Shown: positions 7,790 through 18,469, counted from the stretch's first letter. The stretch: 45,615 nucleotides of DNA from Roseiflexaceae bacterium (GCA_947474225.1 CANJHS010000023.1:1-45615); one strand, 5' to 3'. Notes: generated from the sequence alone by a model not told the origin. Translations and numbers: made by a program.

Positions 7790-9019
7790 CTACCAATGGA
7801 TGCGTACCGATCGCGCACCGCGAAACGATGTATTGGGCAAATAGTCAAATGTTTGATTCGGCTCGAGACGTGCCCCCGGCAGGGCCGTGACCAATGCGCG
7901 CAACACAATCTGTGCCTCGAGCCGCGCCAGCGGTGCACCGATGCAGTAGTGGGCGCCGTACCCGAATGAGAGATGGTCACGTGCATCGGTGCGGGTAGGG
8001 TCATAGGTCGCGGGTGCAGTAAAATGCGCCGCGTCATGATTGGCGGCGCCAATCAGTGCCAGAATGTTGCTGTCGGCGGGAATGTCGCAGCCACCGATGG
8101 TCACCGCGGTCGTCGTAATCCGTCGCATCGCAATGACCGATGTGTCAAACCGCAGCAGTTCTTCGATTGCTGCCGGGATCTGCGTCGGGTCAGCTGCCAA
8201 CGCCTGCCAGCGAGCGGGGTCACTGAGGAGTTGCACAAGTGCATTGGTGAGGAATCCGGTCGTCGTCTCGTGCCCGGCAAGTAGCAACCCAAACACCACA
8301 CTCGTTATCTCGCCCAGCGACAACACCGTATCATCGTCGTTGCGCAGCCGGATCAAATCACTGGTGTAATCGTCACGGGGTTCCAGTCGGCGCTTTTCGA
8401 CAAACGCCACCGCCCGCTGCCAAAAATCAGCCATGTCGCGCGCCAAGGTAACCTGCTGCTCAGGTGTCGGTTTGCCCCAGGTGAATACCACCCGACTTTC
8501 GGATCCCGCCTTGACTGCAGGGACATCCTCGCTGTCCATTCCAATCAAGAGGAATATTACTTCTGCCGGTAATGCATACGTCAGTGCCTGCACGATATCC
8601 ACCTGGCGTTCAGGGACGGCAATGATATCATGGAGGTAACGTGACATGAGTGCCTCTATCCTCGGCGCCAGGCGGGCGACCCGTTGCGGGGTGAATGCTG
8701 CCGCCACATGACGGCGCACGCGGGTATGCAGTGGTGCGTCTGCGTTAAGCAACACACGCTGCATGGCGTAACCGCCTTCGCGAAGGGCCGATGCGGTCTC
8801 GGCGGTCACTGGAGTGAATGGATCGGTCGCATTGCGCGATGCATAGCTGTGTGCATCACGCAATATCTGCTTGATGTCGTCATAACGAGTCACTACCCAG
8901 TACCCGAGCGACTCACTATAAAACACCGGTTGTTCGGCATGCAGCTGGGCATACACGGCATAGGGATCTGCCAGATAGCGCGCATCAAATGGGTCAAATG
9001 CATGCAGAGGGCACGACAT
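7790..9019 (-). CDS. Cytochrome P450
   Basis: 409 residues, a normal length for soluble bacterial class I P450s. Motifs: I-helix oxygen-activation AGHETT, K-helix EELLR (ExxR), and the haem loop FGYGAHYCIGAPLAR with Cys359 as the thiolate ligand. There is no membrane anchor. It needs a ferredoxin/reductase supplied from elsewhere, since none is adjacent. It is first in a two-gene unit with the GH3 glycosidase and diverges from the nuclease-helicase gene across 75 bp. The bacterial family cannot be fixed by eye; CYP107/CYP109-like soluble hydroxylases look similar. Hydroxylation of a hydrophobic metabolite, followed by or preceded by deglycosylation, is an inference from the operon. Confidence 0.95.
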   Translation of the reverse strand: MSCPLHAFDPFDARYLADPYAVYAQLHAEQPVFYSESLGYWVVTRYDDIKQILRDAHSYASRNATDPFTPVTAETASALREGGYAMQRVLLNADAPLHTRVRRHVAAAFTPQRVARLAPRIEALMSRYLHDIIAVPERQVDIVQALTYALPAEVIFLLIGMDSEDVPAVKAGSESRVVFTWGKPTPEQQVTLARDMADFWQRAVAFVEKRRLEPRDDYTSDLIRLRNDDDTVLSLGEITSVVFGLLLAGHETTTGFLTNALVQLLSDPARWQALAADPTQIPAAIEELLRFDTSVIAMRRITTTAVTIGGCDIPADSNILALIGAANHDAAHFTAPATYDPTRTDARDHLSFGYGAHYCIGAPLARLEAQIVLRALVTALPGARLEPNQTFDYLPNTSFRGARSVRIHW

Positions 9020-9094
9020 GGGTACTCACTTTGTTCGTTGTGTGCATCGGTGGCGCTAGTATAGCATTGCTCTGGGCGCGATGAAAGGGGCACT

Positions 9095-12000
9095 ATGACC
9101 ATCACAACCGAACGCTTCGAGGTACTCCAAGACTCATCTGGCACTTACCCCATCAGTGCGACCGATATCGCCCAATATCAGCGCAGCGACCGTTGCGCAC
9201 GTGCGTTACGGCTGCGGCTGTTCGCACAGACCGCTGGCGAACAGACCCTGCAGGCACGATTGCGCCGGCTGGGTATCGCGCTCGAACAGCCCAGCCCCTA
9301 CCCCTTAGCCGCCGGCCGCGCCTACGAAACACGTATCAATGCACTGCTCATAGCCGGCCACAAAACCCTCCAGGGGAGCGACGCTGACCCGCTGGACGGG
9401 ACGCAGATTCCCACCTTGTTGGCATCGCTGCCCCCCGGCACATCAGTGTTGCTCCTCCAACCTACCCTGCATGGCCGTTTGCACGATTGGTACCTGACTG
9501 GCCGCCCCGACCTCATTCAACTCAGCTGTGCACCTGACGGGACGCGTTCCTTGCGCATCGCCGATATCAAATCCGCCCGTACCGCCAGCTATGATCACCA
9601 CCTCCAAGTAGGCGTCTACGAACGCATCTGCCGCATCATCTGCACAAACGACCCCACCATAGAGATGCACACTGCCATCCTCTACCAACCGCCAATTATC
9701 CCTGCGCAGAGCGCCCACGACCGCGCCATACAGCAGGCAGACGCACAGCGTGCCCAAGACTGGTTTGCTCTGCACGATGTGATGTGTGCCGTTCCTGCCA
9801 ACCCCGATCAGCTCGGGAGCGACATCGCCCGCATCTTTGCCCAACTCCCACATGCCGACGCCTATGCCGCTCGCACGATGCCGTTTGAAGAGTTGCCCTA
9901 CACATTCAGCACCGCCTGTGCAAGTTGCCCCTACATGCAGCTCTGTCTGCTCCGCGCCAACGAACAAGCCGACATCGCCCTCATCCCCGGCATCGACCGT
10001 ATCGAGCGCGCTGCCTTTCGTCACCACGGTATCGCCACCGTACCCCAGTTGGCTCAACTTGCCCGTGTCAGCCCCGAACGCCAGCTCGAACCGGTGGTCG
10101 ATGGCCTCGCCCGTTCCCCCGCACTCATCGCCGACCAGAGTGTCGGCCCCGCCCTCGAAGACTGGATAGCCCGTGCGCAACGCCAACGCAGCGCAGCTAT
10201 TCCCACTGCCGCGTACCTGCCTACCGCCGCCATCGCAACACTGCCGCGCATCGATGCCGCTACCAACCCCAATATCTGCCTGCTGACCATCGAGCCGCAT
10301 CGCGACGGCGGTACTGGATTGCTATGGGGCATTGGACTGCGTATTCAGCCATATACCGGCGGTATAGCCGCCGCTCCACACACCGTTACCGAGCTTCTCG
10401 GCGCCCCACCGACCCTCGACAGTGAAGGCACAGTGATCGATTCCTTCTGCAGTGCGTTGCAACAGCACGCAGCACATCGACCCATCCATTGCGTCGTCTA
10501 TGAACACGATGGCTGGGCGAGCCTCTGTGACGCCCTCAATCGCCACCTCGATCGCAGCGATACAATCCGCACGTGGGCAGATATCCTGATGCAGGTCCGT
10601 GCCGTCACCGCGCCGAGTCACACCATCCTCGCGGCAGAGCTCCACCAGACCAATGCCTACAGCCAGCCGGTCAACGCGTTGGTGAGTGCGGCCCGTCAAT
10701 ATGGCTTTGATTGGGTCACTGCTCAGGATGATTTCCCGCGGCTCTTTCATGCCGGGCTGTTTGACCAGACTATTCCGCGTGCTGGTCATGGACCATCGGT
10801 CGTACTCCGCGCCCGCTTCCAGAGCACCATCCCCAGCGAGTATTCCGCTGCCGCCTGGGGACTCCTCCCTGCAGCTGACTCGACCGAAGATGTCTATGCG
10901 CCGTATCGTACTGTCACGCCAGACGTCCTGCGCCGCTTTCTGGCACATCGACTCGCCGCCCTAGTCCACCTAGCCCACAAAGCCGGCCGTTGGCACAACC
11001 GTGCTCGAATTGAAGTCCTCACCGTTCCCAGCGGGGCAACGCCGACGTTCGTCCGTGCCCTCGCCGATAGTCTCATTCTCGAACGCGCAGCCACCCTGCG
11101 TGCGTGGTACGAGGCACATTGTGCCCATCCCGCAGCCCGTGTCCGCCTCGGCACCACGCTCATCGTGCGGTACGACGACGCCCAGCAACCAACAGCAATG
11201 GCCGAACGGATTGCCGCCTACCGTAGCGTAGGCAGCAGCTCCCTTACCACCTGCACATTTACCCTGTGCATCGAGACAGACGCAGCGCTCCCCCCGCTCC
11301 CCACCCAGCGCGCCCTGACGTCACTGCTATCGATCGGCGCCGCAGTACTGTTGACCGCACTTCCTGCCCAGCAGCTCGTGCCGATCCATCCGCACACACT
11401 AGCCCGCATCGGGATGCGCGCGACGGTCATCGCCGTAGAGACCCGCGCCGACGGAATTTCTCTCACCATCCAACCGACCTATAGCCAGAACCGACCTCCC
11501 TATAGCGAGCGCGGCGATACATTCATCCCCGTCGACGGCGCACTCTATACCATCGACGCTAGCCCCGACAACACTCCAGGGATCTATACCAAACAAGCTG
11601 TCGACCGTCTGGAAGCGGACCCCAGTGCCAATACGCTCGCGACACTCCTCCACACCCCCTCACCGGCGCGTGATTCCCTCCTCGCGACCGGCTTGGCAGC
11701 CTATGCCGCCGACTGTGCTGCCACACAGGTGGCAACGTTCGGCCCCGCCGCCCACAGCTATGTGACGGCACACGCGAGCACCCCCCTGTTGCTCGTCCAA
11801 GGTCCCCCGGGCACCGGCAAAACCTTCACCACCGCCCACGCCATCCTCGCACGCCTCACGACGGCAATCCGCACCGGCACGCCCCTGCGTGTGGCCGTTA
11901 CCGCACAGACACACGCCGCGGTCGACGCACTCATCGGGACACTTTCGGCAGTCATCGGGACGCTCATCGACCATGACCATCCGGCGCAGCCCTTGCTCAC

Positions 12001-13132
12001 ACAGATCCGCCTCTTTCGCTATCGTGCCAATGCCCACACGCCGGCCCTGGCGCATGTCATCGGGATGGACAACAAAGCATCGTCGCTGCGTGCCATAACC
12101 TCTGCACCGTGGTGCGTGGTAGCGGCGACGCCCACCCCACTCTCGGCGCTGCTGACCCAGCACGAGCGCTGGTGTGACGTGCTCTTCCTCGACGAGAGTT
12201 CACAACTCGCCCTGCCGCTCGCACTCGCTGCTGCCGCAGTCCTGCGACCGACGGGGTCGGTTGTTGTTATCGGCGATCCACGGCAAATGCCCGCCATCGT
12301 CAGCCACGATTGGGCGCACGAGCCCCACCGCCAGTTCCACGCCTTTCCCGTTGCGCTGTCGCTCTATGACTATATCGAAGCCAATCCGCCCGGCGGAGTC
12401 CCGGTCCCCGTCGTTCGCCTCGACGAGTCACGACGAGTGCCCAGTGAAGTAGCCGCCTTCCTCCAGTCCGTCATCTACCATCACGACGGGATTACCTACC
12501 ACTCCACCATCCGCACCCGGATGGCCCCCATCATGACCTTCGATCCCCTCTTGCGGGCCATTCTCGATCCCGCCGCAGCCATGGTCCTCATCACCCACGA
12601 CGAAGACCGCAGTCATACGCGCAACCCCTTCGAAGTCGCCCTCGTCGTCCAGATTGTGCAACTGCTCATCGCCAGCGGTCTCGACGGCCAGAGTGGCTAC
12701 GGGGTGGTTGTCCCCCATCGCATGCAGCGGGCAGCAATCGCCGACGCACTGCGGCCTATGCTCCCGTCACCGCCCCCCAGTCTCCGCAACACCGTGACCA
12801 CCGTGCCGGGTATCGACACCGTCGAGCGCTTCCAAGGCAGCCAACGCAACGTCATGCTGGTCAGTGCCACCGAATCGCACCCAGCCACATTGGCCCGTAA
12901 CGAGGCCTTCTTGTATGACATGCGTCGACTCAACGTCGCGCTGTCCCGCGCTCAGCACAAAGTCATCGTCATCGCCGCCCAGACGGTTTTTGCCCATAGC
13001 CCGCAGACCGCTGACATCCAACAGCAGCCACCCATCTGGCAGCACTACCGCCAATGGTGTCGTCACCCCGTCTATGACGGCGTCTTCGACGGTATCGGAG
13101 TGCATGTGTCGGTTCATCGTCCGTCAGACTGA
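9095..13132 (+). CDS. Dna2-like fusion: Fe-S RecB/Cas4-type nuclease plus SF1 helicase
   Basis: 1345 residues; ATG at 9095 behind AAAGGGG. N-terminal ~300 residues: a PD-(D/E)XK nuclease with GRPDL (Asp139), IADIKSAR (Asp157, Lys159) and LQVGVYE (Gln171, Tyr175). Cys34 and CASCPYMQLC (Cys275, 278, 284) give the four-Cys [4Fe-4S] pattern of Cas4, AddB and Dna2. Next is a helix-hairpin-helix-like stretch (LIPGIDRIERAAF) and a ~550-residue middle part that may hold a degenerate RNase H-like domain. C-terminal ~440 residues: an SF1 helicase of the UPF1/Dna2 kind with GPPGTGKT (~903), LFLDESSQ (~1030), GDPRQMPAI, ESRRVP, ERFQGSQRN and RRLNVALSRAQHK. It would unwind and cut DNA in repair, replication or defence. 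It stands alone, with its own terminator. Confidence 0.88.
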   Translation: MTITTERFEVLQDSSGTYPISATDIAQYQRSDRCARALRLRLFAQTAGEQTLQARLRRLGIALEQPSPYPLAAGRAYETRINALLIAGHKTLQGSDADPLDGTQIPTLLASLPPGTSVLLLQPTLHGRLHDWYLTGRPDLIQLSCAPDGTRSLRIADIKSARTASYDHHLQVGVYERICRIICTNDPTIEMHTAILYQPPIIPAQSAHDRAIQQADAQRAQDWFALHDVMCAVPANPDQLGSDIARIFAQLPHADAYAARTMPFEELPYTFSTACASCPYMQLCLLRANEQADIALIPGIDRIERAAFRHHGIATVPQLAQLARVSPERQLEPVVDGLARSPALIADQSVGPALEDWIARAQRQRSAAIPTAAYLPTAAIATLPRIDAATNPNICLLTIEPHRDGGTGLLWGIGLRIQPYTGGIAAAPHTVTELLGAPPTLDSEGTVIDSFCSALQQHAAHRPIHCVVYEHDGWASLCDALNRHLDRSDTIRTWADILMQVRAVTAPSHTILAAELHQTNAYSQPVNALVSAARQYGFDWVTAQDDFPRLFHAGLFDQTIPRAGHGPSVVLRARFQSTIPSEYSAAAWGLLPAADSTEDVYAPYRTVTPDVLRRFLAHRLAALVHLAHKAGRWHNRARIEVLTVPSGATPTFVRALADSLILERAATLRAWYEAHCAHPAARVRLGTTLIVRYDDAQQPTAMAERIAAYRSVGSSSLTTCTFTLCIETDAALPPLPTQRALTSLLSIGAAVLLTALPAQQLVPIHPHTLARIGMRATVIAVETRADGISLTIQPTYSQNRPPYSERGDTFIPVDGALYTIDASPDNTPGIYTKQAVDRLEADPSANTLATLLHTPSPARDSLLATGLAAYAADCAATQVATFGPAAHSYVTAHASTPLLLVQGPPGTGKTFTTAHAILARLTTAIRTGTPLRVAVTAQTHAAVDALIGTLSAVIGTLIDHDHPAQPLLTQIRLFRYRANAHTPALAHVIGMDNKASSLRAITSAPWCVVAATPTPLSALLTQHERWCDVLFLDESSQLALPLALAAAAVLRPTGSVVVIGDPRQMPAIVSHDWAHEPHRQFHAFPVALSLYDYIEANPPGGVPVPVVRLDESRRVPSEVAAFLQSVIYHHDGITYHSTIRTRMAPIMTFDPLLRAILDPAAAMVLITHDEDRSHTRNPFEVALVVQIVQLLIASGLDGQSGYGVVVPHRMQRAAIADALRPMLPSPPPSLRNTVTTVPGIDTVERFQGSQRNVMLVSATESHPATLARNEAFLYDMRRLNVALSRAQHKVIVIAAQTVFAHSPQTADIQQQPPIWQHYRQWCRHPVYDGVFDGIGVHVSVHRPSD

Positions 13133-13267
13133 GAAAACCGACGTTCCGCCGGTCATCGGCGAATCCCCCCGCTGCACCACATCCGCTGCGCCCCTGCCGG
13201 GCGTCGAGTCTCAACCGCGTGCCATGCGGGCATGCAGCTTCTGCAGGCGTCGATGTTTGGGCATGCA

Positions 13268-13297
13268 AAACCGGCAGGGCTCTTGCCCTGCCGGTTT
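13268..13297. terminator. Bidirectional intrinsic terminator
   Basis: AAACCGGCAGGGC (13268-13280) and GCCCTGCCGGTTT (13285-13297) form a 13-bp perfect stem with a TCTT loop between the convergent nuclease-helicase and ABC-permease genes. A-rich and T-rich ends allow function in both directions. The remaining 135 bp (13133-13267) show no gene. Confidence 0.85.
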
Positions 13298-13309
13298 GTG
13301 GTTGTCCGT

Positions 13310-14605
13310 TTATTCGTGCCGCAGTGCTTGGATTGGGTTCAGCTGGGCTGCATTCCGTGCAGGCCAGATCCCAAAGAATAACCCCGTCGCCAGGGACACC
13401 GACAGCGATATAATCACCGACGATGCCGTCACCGGTGCTTCAAACACTTTGGTCACGGTCAAGATAATCGGCAAAATACTGCCCATCACCACCCCGATGA
13501 TGCCGCCCAACATACTCAACACCATGGCCTCGATCATGAACTGCAACAAAATATCTTTGCTCTGTGCACCCACTGCCCGCCGCAAGCCAATCTCACGCGT
13601 GCGCTCGGTCACACTCACGAGCATGATATTCATGATGCCGATCCCGCCAACCAACAATGAGATACCAGCAATCGCCGCCAAAAATGTCGTCAGCAACGAC
13701 GTCACCTGCGTCAACGACGTCAGGAAGGATGCTTGATTGAGTACCTGGAAGTCGTCGTCCGTCCCGTCGGCATTCAACTTGCGTGAATCACGCAGCGCCA
13801 TTTTCAGACGCTCCTCGACAAACGCAATATCTTCCGTGTTTTTGACCGTCACGGTAATATTGCTGACCCGCAACTCTCCACTCGTCGATCGCCCCGCAAA
13901 CAAGCGGGTTTGTGCCAGACTAATCGGCACAATCGCCTGATCGTCGACCGATCCAAATGGATTGCCACCCTTTGCCTCTAGCACACCGATGACACGGACA
14001 TTCATACTATTGATGCGGATGGACTCACCCACCGCTTCACCATCGCCAAACAAATACGTCTTGAGACTCGACCCCAAAACTACAACTTGCGATGCGCTCT
14101 GGACATTTCCGTCCGTAAAGAACGATCCCGACGCCATCACAACGCTGTTTACATCTTTGTATGTCGCTGTTGTTCCCAATACCTGCCCCGATTTTTCGGC
14201 AGCAGCAGCCGACAACGTCGCCTGATTGGTAAAGTTCGGTACCGGGCCCACGATGGGTAACTTCAGCACTTTGATAGTTTTGACATCATTCATCGTCATC
14301 GCCTTGACCCCGATTTGTCCTGGCGGACCACCACGATTGGGTCGTCCGGGCAAGACAGTCAGATTGTTCGTACCCAAGGACGAGAATTGGCTGGTAATCG
14401 CATTACTCGCACCATTCCCCAGGGTCATTAATGACACCACCGACGCCACGCCGATAATGACACCCAACATCGTCAAAAACGTTCGCAGACGGTTCGCCAT
14501 CAGACTGTCCATCGACACCCTGAGTAATTCACCGTATTCGAGCCCACTCTGTGTCGACTCGACGACGGGTGCCAATATATGGCGTTTGGTATTATTCGAT
14601 GCCAT
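13310..14605 (-). CDS. MacB-type ABC transporter permease
   Basis: 431 residues from MASNNTKRH (14605). Topology is the MacB/FtsX kind: a cytoplasmic start, one TM helix (about [21 protein letters not shown]), a ~240-residue extracytoplasmic MacB periplasmic core domain (MacB_PCD), then three TM helices at the C-terminus, with the [17 protein letters not shown] loop that contacts the ATPase. It would use ATP-driven conformational change to move a substrate across or out of the envelope with the adaptor encoded two genes upstream. Its start overlaps the end of the ATPase gene by 14 bp, so translation is coupled. Likely substrates for such systems are antimicrobial peptides, lipoproteins or toxins; none is indicated here. 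Confidence 0.92.
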   Translation of the reverse strand: MASNNTKRHILAPVVESTQSGLEYGELLRVSMDSLMANRLRTFLTMLGVIIGVASVVSLMTLGNGASNAITSQFSSLGTNNLTVLPGRPNRGGPPGQIGVKAMTMNDVKTIKVLKLPIVGPVPNFTNQATLSAAAAEKSGQVLGTTATYKDVNSVVMASGSFFTDGNVQSASQVVVLGSSLKTYLFGDGEAVGESIRINSMNVRVIGVLEAKGGNPFGSVDDQAIVPISLAQTRLFAGRSTSGELRVSNITVTVKNTEDIAFVEERLKMALRDSRKLNADGTDDDFQVLNQASFLTSLTQVTSLLTTFLAAIAGISLLVGGIGIMNIMLVSVTERTREIGLRRAVGAQSKDILLQFMIEAMVLSMLGGIIGVVMGSILPIILTVTKVFEAPVTASSVIISLSVSLATGLFFGIWPARNAAQLNPIQALRHE

Positions 14606-15299
14606 GGTGCGCCTCGTTCTTGCGGTCATGCAATACCACCCCGTCACGTATGGTGACTATCCGGTCTGCATAGGCAGCGATATCTGCCTCGTGGGTCACA
14701 ATGATAATCGTCAACCCTTGTTCGCGGTTCAATTGCTGGAGCGTCAACATAATCTCTTCGCTAGTGGTGCTATCCAACGCTCCGGTTGGTTCGTCCGCCA
14801 AAATCACCGACGGACTGCCGGCCAACGCACGTGCAATCGCCACGCGTTGCTGTTGTCCACCAGACAATTCGTTTGGTCGATGATCGAGACGATTGCCCAT
14901 GCCGACCAAATCGAGTGCAATCGAAGCACGTCGTTTGCGTTCGGCCGGCGGGATGCCACGATACACCATCGGCATCTCGACATTGGCGAGTGCGCTCTGC
15001 CGTGGCAACAACATGTATTGCTGGAACACAAAGCCCAGCTTGCGAGCCCGCACCGACGACAATTCGTTGTCGTCCAGACTGGCCACTTCTATTCCATCGA
15101 GTGAATAGCGCCCGGCAGTTGGGGTATCCAAGCAGCCAATCATATTCATCAGGGTGCTCTTGCCACTTCCGCTGGGACCCATTATGGCCACAAATTCGCC
15201 AGATTCGATCTGGACATTCACTCCACGCAACGCGTGGACCTCGAACTCACCCATGGTATAGACTTTTGTCATACCTTCGATGGTAATCATCGCTGTCAT
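14592..15299 (-). CDS. ABC transporter ATP-binding protein (MacB/LolD type)
   Basis: 235 residues. Walker [11 protein letters not shown]-loop [21 protein letters not shown], signature LSGGQQQR, Walker [12 protein letters not shown] and switch His in IVTHE are all intact. The LolD/MacB subgroup is recognisable from ADEPTGALD. The ATG at 15299 has AAAGGAAA upstream; an in-frame ATG at 15290 is an alternative. It forms the energy-coupling half of the permease encoded at 13310-14605 and lies 11 nt after the adaptor stop codon. Confidence 0.95.
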   Translation of the reverse strand: MTAMITIEGMTKVYTMGEFEVHALRGVNVQIESGEFVAIMGPSGSGKSTLMNMIGCLDTPTAGRYSLDGIEVASLDDNELSSVRARKLGFVFQQYMLLPRQSALANVEMPMVYRGIPPAERKRRASIALDLVGMGNRLDHRPNELSGGQQQRVAIARALAGSPSVILADEPTGALDSTTSEEIMLTLQQLNREQGLTIIIVTHEADIAAYADRIVTIRDGVVLHDRKNEAHHGIE

Positions 15300-15310
15300 G
15301 GATGTTTCCT

Positions 15311-16966
15311 TTACGGTCGGCCGAAGCCAGTAGGAGCGGCTGAACGTGACGTTGGTGTGGAGATAATCTCTTGTCCTTCGGTCAGTCCGGTCAACACTTC
15401 GGTCTGCACGCCGTCACTCAGTCCAATCGTGATATCGATTTCTTTGGTGGTGCCGTCCGGGTTGTACACCTGCACGACACGTCCGGTACCCTTTGGCAAA
15501 ATGGCTGAATTGGGGATCAACAAGACATTGTCACGTTTTGCGGTGACCATGTCGACTGTTGCCGTCATGCCGATGAGCACCCGTGGGTCATCGTCCGTGA
15601 AGTCGATGCGTGCGTTGTATGTCACAACTCCTGCACTACTCTCGGCAGCGGGTGCAATGCTCGATACCGTGCCGACACTTTTCCAGTCTGCGATTGCGTC
15701 TACCAGGATAGATGCTTCTTGATTCAATTTCACATTGACGATATCGGTTTCGCCCAACTTCAAATCGATGTGCAATGGAGTCCGGTCGATAATGCCAATC
15801 GACGTGCCACTCGACATCTGCCCTGCAACCGCATTCACCGCGCTGATATAGCCGTTGTAAGGTGCAATAATTTTGCCGTTTTCGACCTTGAGCAATGCTT
15901 GGTTGTAGCTTGCTTCGGCTTGCGTCACTGCAGCCTGCTGCATCAAGATGTCAGTCTGTGTGCCCGGTGCCACAATCTTGTCGAGGCTAGACCGTGCCTG
16001 TTCGAGTGATGCCTTGTTCTGCTGGAGCGTTGCCTCTGCTGCAGTCAAATCACTCGCGGTAGGATTCAACAAGGTAGCCAACTGCAGTTCGGCATCTTTC
16101 ACAGTCGCTTCGGCTTGGCTGACGTTGGCGACTTCCGCTGCTTTGGCGTTGTCCAGACTGACCTGCGCCGACGTCACATTTTGCTCTGCAGTATGCAAAT
16201 TTGATTCTGCTGCAACAAATGCATCGCGATAGTTATTCTTCGAGACATCGCTAATTGTGCCCCGTGCACCATTAGGATCTTTGTTGTTCAGATTCACATA
16301 ATCCCAGTTATAGCGCGCAACGTTAAACTTCGATTGTGCCTGGATCAAGCTTTCACTTGCTTTGGTCACATCGATTTCTGCTTTGCTCTTGGTAGCTGAG
16401 CTACTATCGCGGGTTGTCTGCAAATTTGTCCGGGCTTGTTCGACCTTCAATTGTTGTGTCGACAATTTATCTGCCGATGGGGATTGCAGTGCATCGAGTC
16501 GTTCTTGTGCACTGGCCAGTTGGGCTTCGGCACTGGTGACAGATGCTTGGGTAGAGGTCAAATCACTGCTCCGTCCCGTCCCGTTCGTCAACTGGGCCAG
16601 TTTGGCTTTGGCACTATCCAGCGAGGCTTTGGCAGCATCGAGTGAATACTGCAAATCACGACCATCCAAGGTAGCCAATATCTGCCCTTTGGCAACTTTT
16701 TCACCCTCTGCGACGAGGACGTCTTTGATCACGCCGCTGCTCTGAAAGACCAAACTCACCGCACTTTTGGCGGCGATGTTACTGCTCCCCGATATGGTCG
16801 TTACCAGGTTTCCCTTTACCACAGCGATGGTATTTGTTTTTTTCGATGTTCTGCTGTTGCTGTTACTCCGAAACACTGCAAACCCGCCGCCCAGGATCGC
16901 TACTACCAACACACCAATGACCCACGGATTGCGCAACATTCCGAAGCGCGAATTTGTCTTTGTCAT
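15311..16966 (-). CDS. HlyD/MacA-family efflux adaptor with one N-terminal TM anchor
   Basis: 551 residues from MTKTNSRFG (16966), chosen for the GAGGAG site 5 nt upstream. One TM helix at about residues 13-32 is followed by a barrel/lipoyl half-motif ([26 protein letters not shown]). Next come long Ala/Gln-rich heptad regions (~110-330), the second lipoyl half ([20 protein letters not shown]) and a beta-barrel domain. The coiled-coil is longer than in typical MacA. In a monoderm-like or atypical Chloroflexota envelope such adaptors work without an obvious TolC partner, and no outer-membrane channel gene is present here. First gene of the adaptor-ATPase-permease operon, divergent from the histidine kinase. 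Confidence 0.88.
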   Translation of the reverse strand: MTKTNSRFGMLRNPWVIGVLVVAILGGGFAVFRSNSNSRTSKKTNTIAVVKGNLVTTISGSSNIAAKSAVSLVFQSSGVIKDVLVAEGEKVAKGQILATLDGRDLQYSLDAAKASLDSAKAKLAQLTNGTGRSSDLTSTQASVTSAEAQLASAQERLDALQSPSADKLSTQQLKVEQARTNLQTTRDSSSATKSKAEIDVTKASESLIQAQSKFNVARYNWDYVNLNNKDPNGARGTISDVSKNNYRDAFVAAESNLHTAEQNVTSAQVSLDNAKAAEVANVSQAEATVKDAELQLATLLNPTASDLTAAEATLQQNKASLEQARSSLDKIVAPGTQTDILMQQAAVTQAEASYNQALLKVENGKIIAPYNGYISAVNAVAGQMSSGTSIGIIDRTPLHIDLKLGETDIVNVKLNQEASILVDAIADWKSVGTVSSIAPAAESSAGVVTYNARIDFTDDDPRVLIGMTATVDMVTAKRDNVLLIPNSAILPKGTGRVVQVYNPDGTTKEIDITIGLSDGVQTEVLTGLTEGQEIISTPTSRSAAPTGFGRP

Positions 16967-17083
16967 ACCGACTCCTCTGTTTTTCTGTATTTCTCTACTA
17001 TACGTGACACGGATGAGGATTCCCTCATACATCTGTCGTTACGCAATCACTCAAATGGGTGATTCTCGACCAATACTGCACTC

Positions 17084-17089
17084 TATAAT
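17084..17089 (+). promoter_or_regulatory. -10 element (TATAAT) placed for a leaderless kinase mRNA
   Basis: A perfect TATAAT ends 6 nt before the histidine kinase ATG (17096). Initiation 6-7 nt downstream of the -10 would put the first transcribed base on or next to the start codon. There is no Shine-Dalgarno sequence before this ATG, which agrees with leaderless translation. No consensus -35 is seen. Confidence 0.5.
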
Positions 17090-17095
17090 GAACGC

Positions 17096-18469
17096 ATGGA
17101 TACAATTTTTTCGCTCGACCCACTCAAATCAGCCCGTTGGTTCGAACGCCATCACCTGATATGGCGGGTCATTTTCATCATGGCACTGCCGGCTACTGTG
17201 AGTTTTTTGACCATGGTGGTGCTACGTTTGGTCTACGGCGATCTCCCATCCGCCCCACCCGGTCGTTTTGCCGGTACAGCAGGCTGGTTTTTGCCAGCAT
17301 TACCGGTACTCGCAATATGCATCGTCACCTATGCGTTTATACGTATGGGCAAGGCAAATGTATCTGCGTTTATACTTCTGATTTTTTGGACCGTCTCAAT
17401 TACCGGAGTCGTGGTCCGTTTTGGGGCACATACCAACTTTCCGGCCCTTTTGATTTTGCCCATTGGTGCCGCCAGTTTGCTGTTTCATCGGCGCATCACG
17501 ATGTTGTTGACGGCCCTATCGAGCCTTATTGTCGGGATTTCAGCCTGGTTCGAGCTGCAACGCCCCGAAATCGTGTTTTATGACGTGCTCAACCACCAAC
17601 TCATCAGCGATCTCAATCAAATCCGCACCATGACATACACCGCAGTCGGGTTCTGGGTAGGCATCTACATCGCCGTTGCGTTCATCATGGCGTTGCTGGC
17701 GAGTTCTTTGCATACCTCTCTGCGGCAGAGTGCTGACCATGCCGTAGCACTCGAAGTACTCAAGTCCGAACTCGAAGCACGCGTCACGCAGCAGACAGAC
17801 AGCCTCCTCGCGGGGGAACGCGACAAAGCCATGCTCGCTGAACGCACCCGCCTCGCCCGCGAGATTCACGATACCCTCGCGCAGGGATTGACCGGCATCA
17901 TTGTCCAGCTCGGTGCCGCGGAGCAAGCGCAACGGGCAAACCACCCGGACAGCGCCGAACACCTCTCCCTCGCCGCCAAAATGGCCCGCGAATCCCTCGC
18001 CGAAGCACGTCGCTCGGTCTGGAATCTGCGCGCCGAAGCCCTCACCCGTGGTGACCTGCGCGACGCACTCGAATCCCTCGTCTCCCGCTTTCGTCAACCC
18101 CATATTCGTGCGTCGTATCGCTTTGTCGGTGCGTGGCATCACATTCCCGTTGATGTCGAGTCTGCACTCCTGCGCGTCGCCCAAGAAGCCCTCGCCAACG
18201 CCGTACGTCATTCCGGTGGTGACACCGTGAGCATCGTCCTCGGCCTGCAAGAGACCGTCCTCACCCTCGAGATTCGTGACACCGGTAGCGGCTTTGGCCC
18301 CGTTGCATGCACGAATCCATCCGGGTCACCAACCTTCGGAATCCTTGGGATGCGCGAACGCATTGCAGCACTCCACGGCACACTCACCCTGTTCGACGAT
18401 CACGGCGCTGTCGTGCACGTGCACATCGATCTGCCGACGCTCGAGCCGCCCATCGTGGAGGAGTCATGA
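17096..18469 (+). CDS. Sensor histidine kinase, NarL/LiaS class (HisKA_3)
   Basis: 457 residues. Six hydrophobic segments lie between about residues 21 and 205, a 7TM-like membrane sensor without a large extracytoplasmic loop. A coiled-coil linker (212-250) follows, then the dimerisation/phospho-acceptor box TRLAREIHDTLAQGL with His258. The ATPase domain carries QEALANAVRHSGG (N-box), DTGSGFGP (G1) and GILGMRERIAAL. The absence of an extracytoplasmic domain suggests sensing within the membrane, as in kinases that monitor envelope stress or an ABC exporter. It diverges from the MacB-like export operon by 129 bp, and its product probably controls that operon. Its stop overlaps the response regulator start (ATGA). 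Confidence 0.93.
   Translation: MDTIFSLDPLKSARWFERHHLIWRVIFIMALPATVSFLTMVVLRLVYGDLPSAPPGRFAGTAGWFLPALPVLAICIVTYAFIRMGKANVSAFILLIFWTVSITGVVVRFGAHTNFPALLILPIGAASLLFHRRITMLLTALSSLIVGISAWFELQRPEIVFYDVLNHQLISDLNQIRTMTYTAVGFWVGIYIAVAFIMALLASSLHTSLRQSADHAVALEVLKSELEARVTQQTDSLLAGERDKAMLAERTRLAREIHDTLAQGLTGIIVQLGAAEQAQRANHPDSAEHLSLAAKMARESLAEARRSVWNLRAEALTRGDLRDALESLVSRFRQPHIRASYRFVGAWHHIPVDVESALLRVAQEALANAVRHSGGDTVSIVLGLQETVLTLEIRDTGSGFGPVACTNPSGSPTFGILGMRERIAALHGTLTLFDDHGAVVHVHIDLPTLEPPIVEES

Noticed and set aside
9443-10300. 285-codon minus-strand frame inside the nuclease-helicase gene
   Set aside because: Gly/Asp-rich antisense shadow of the nuclease domain; no ribosome site or family match.
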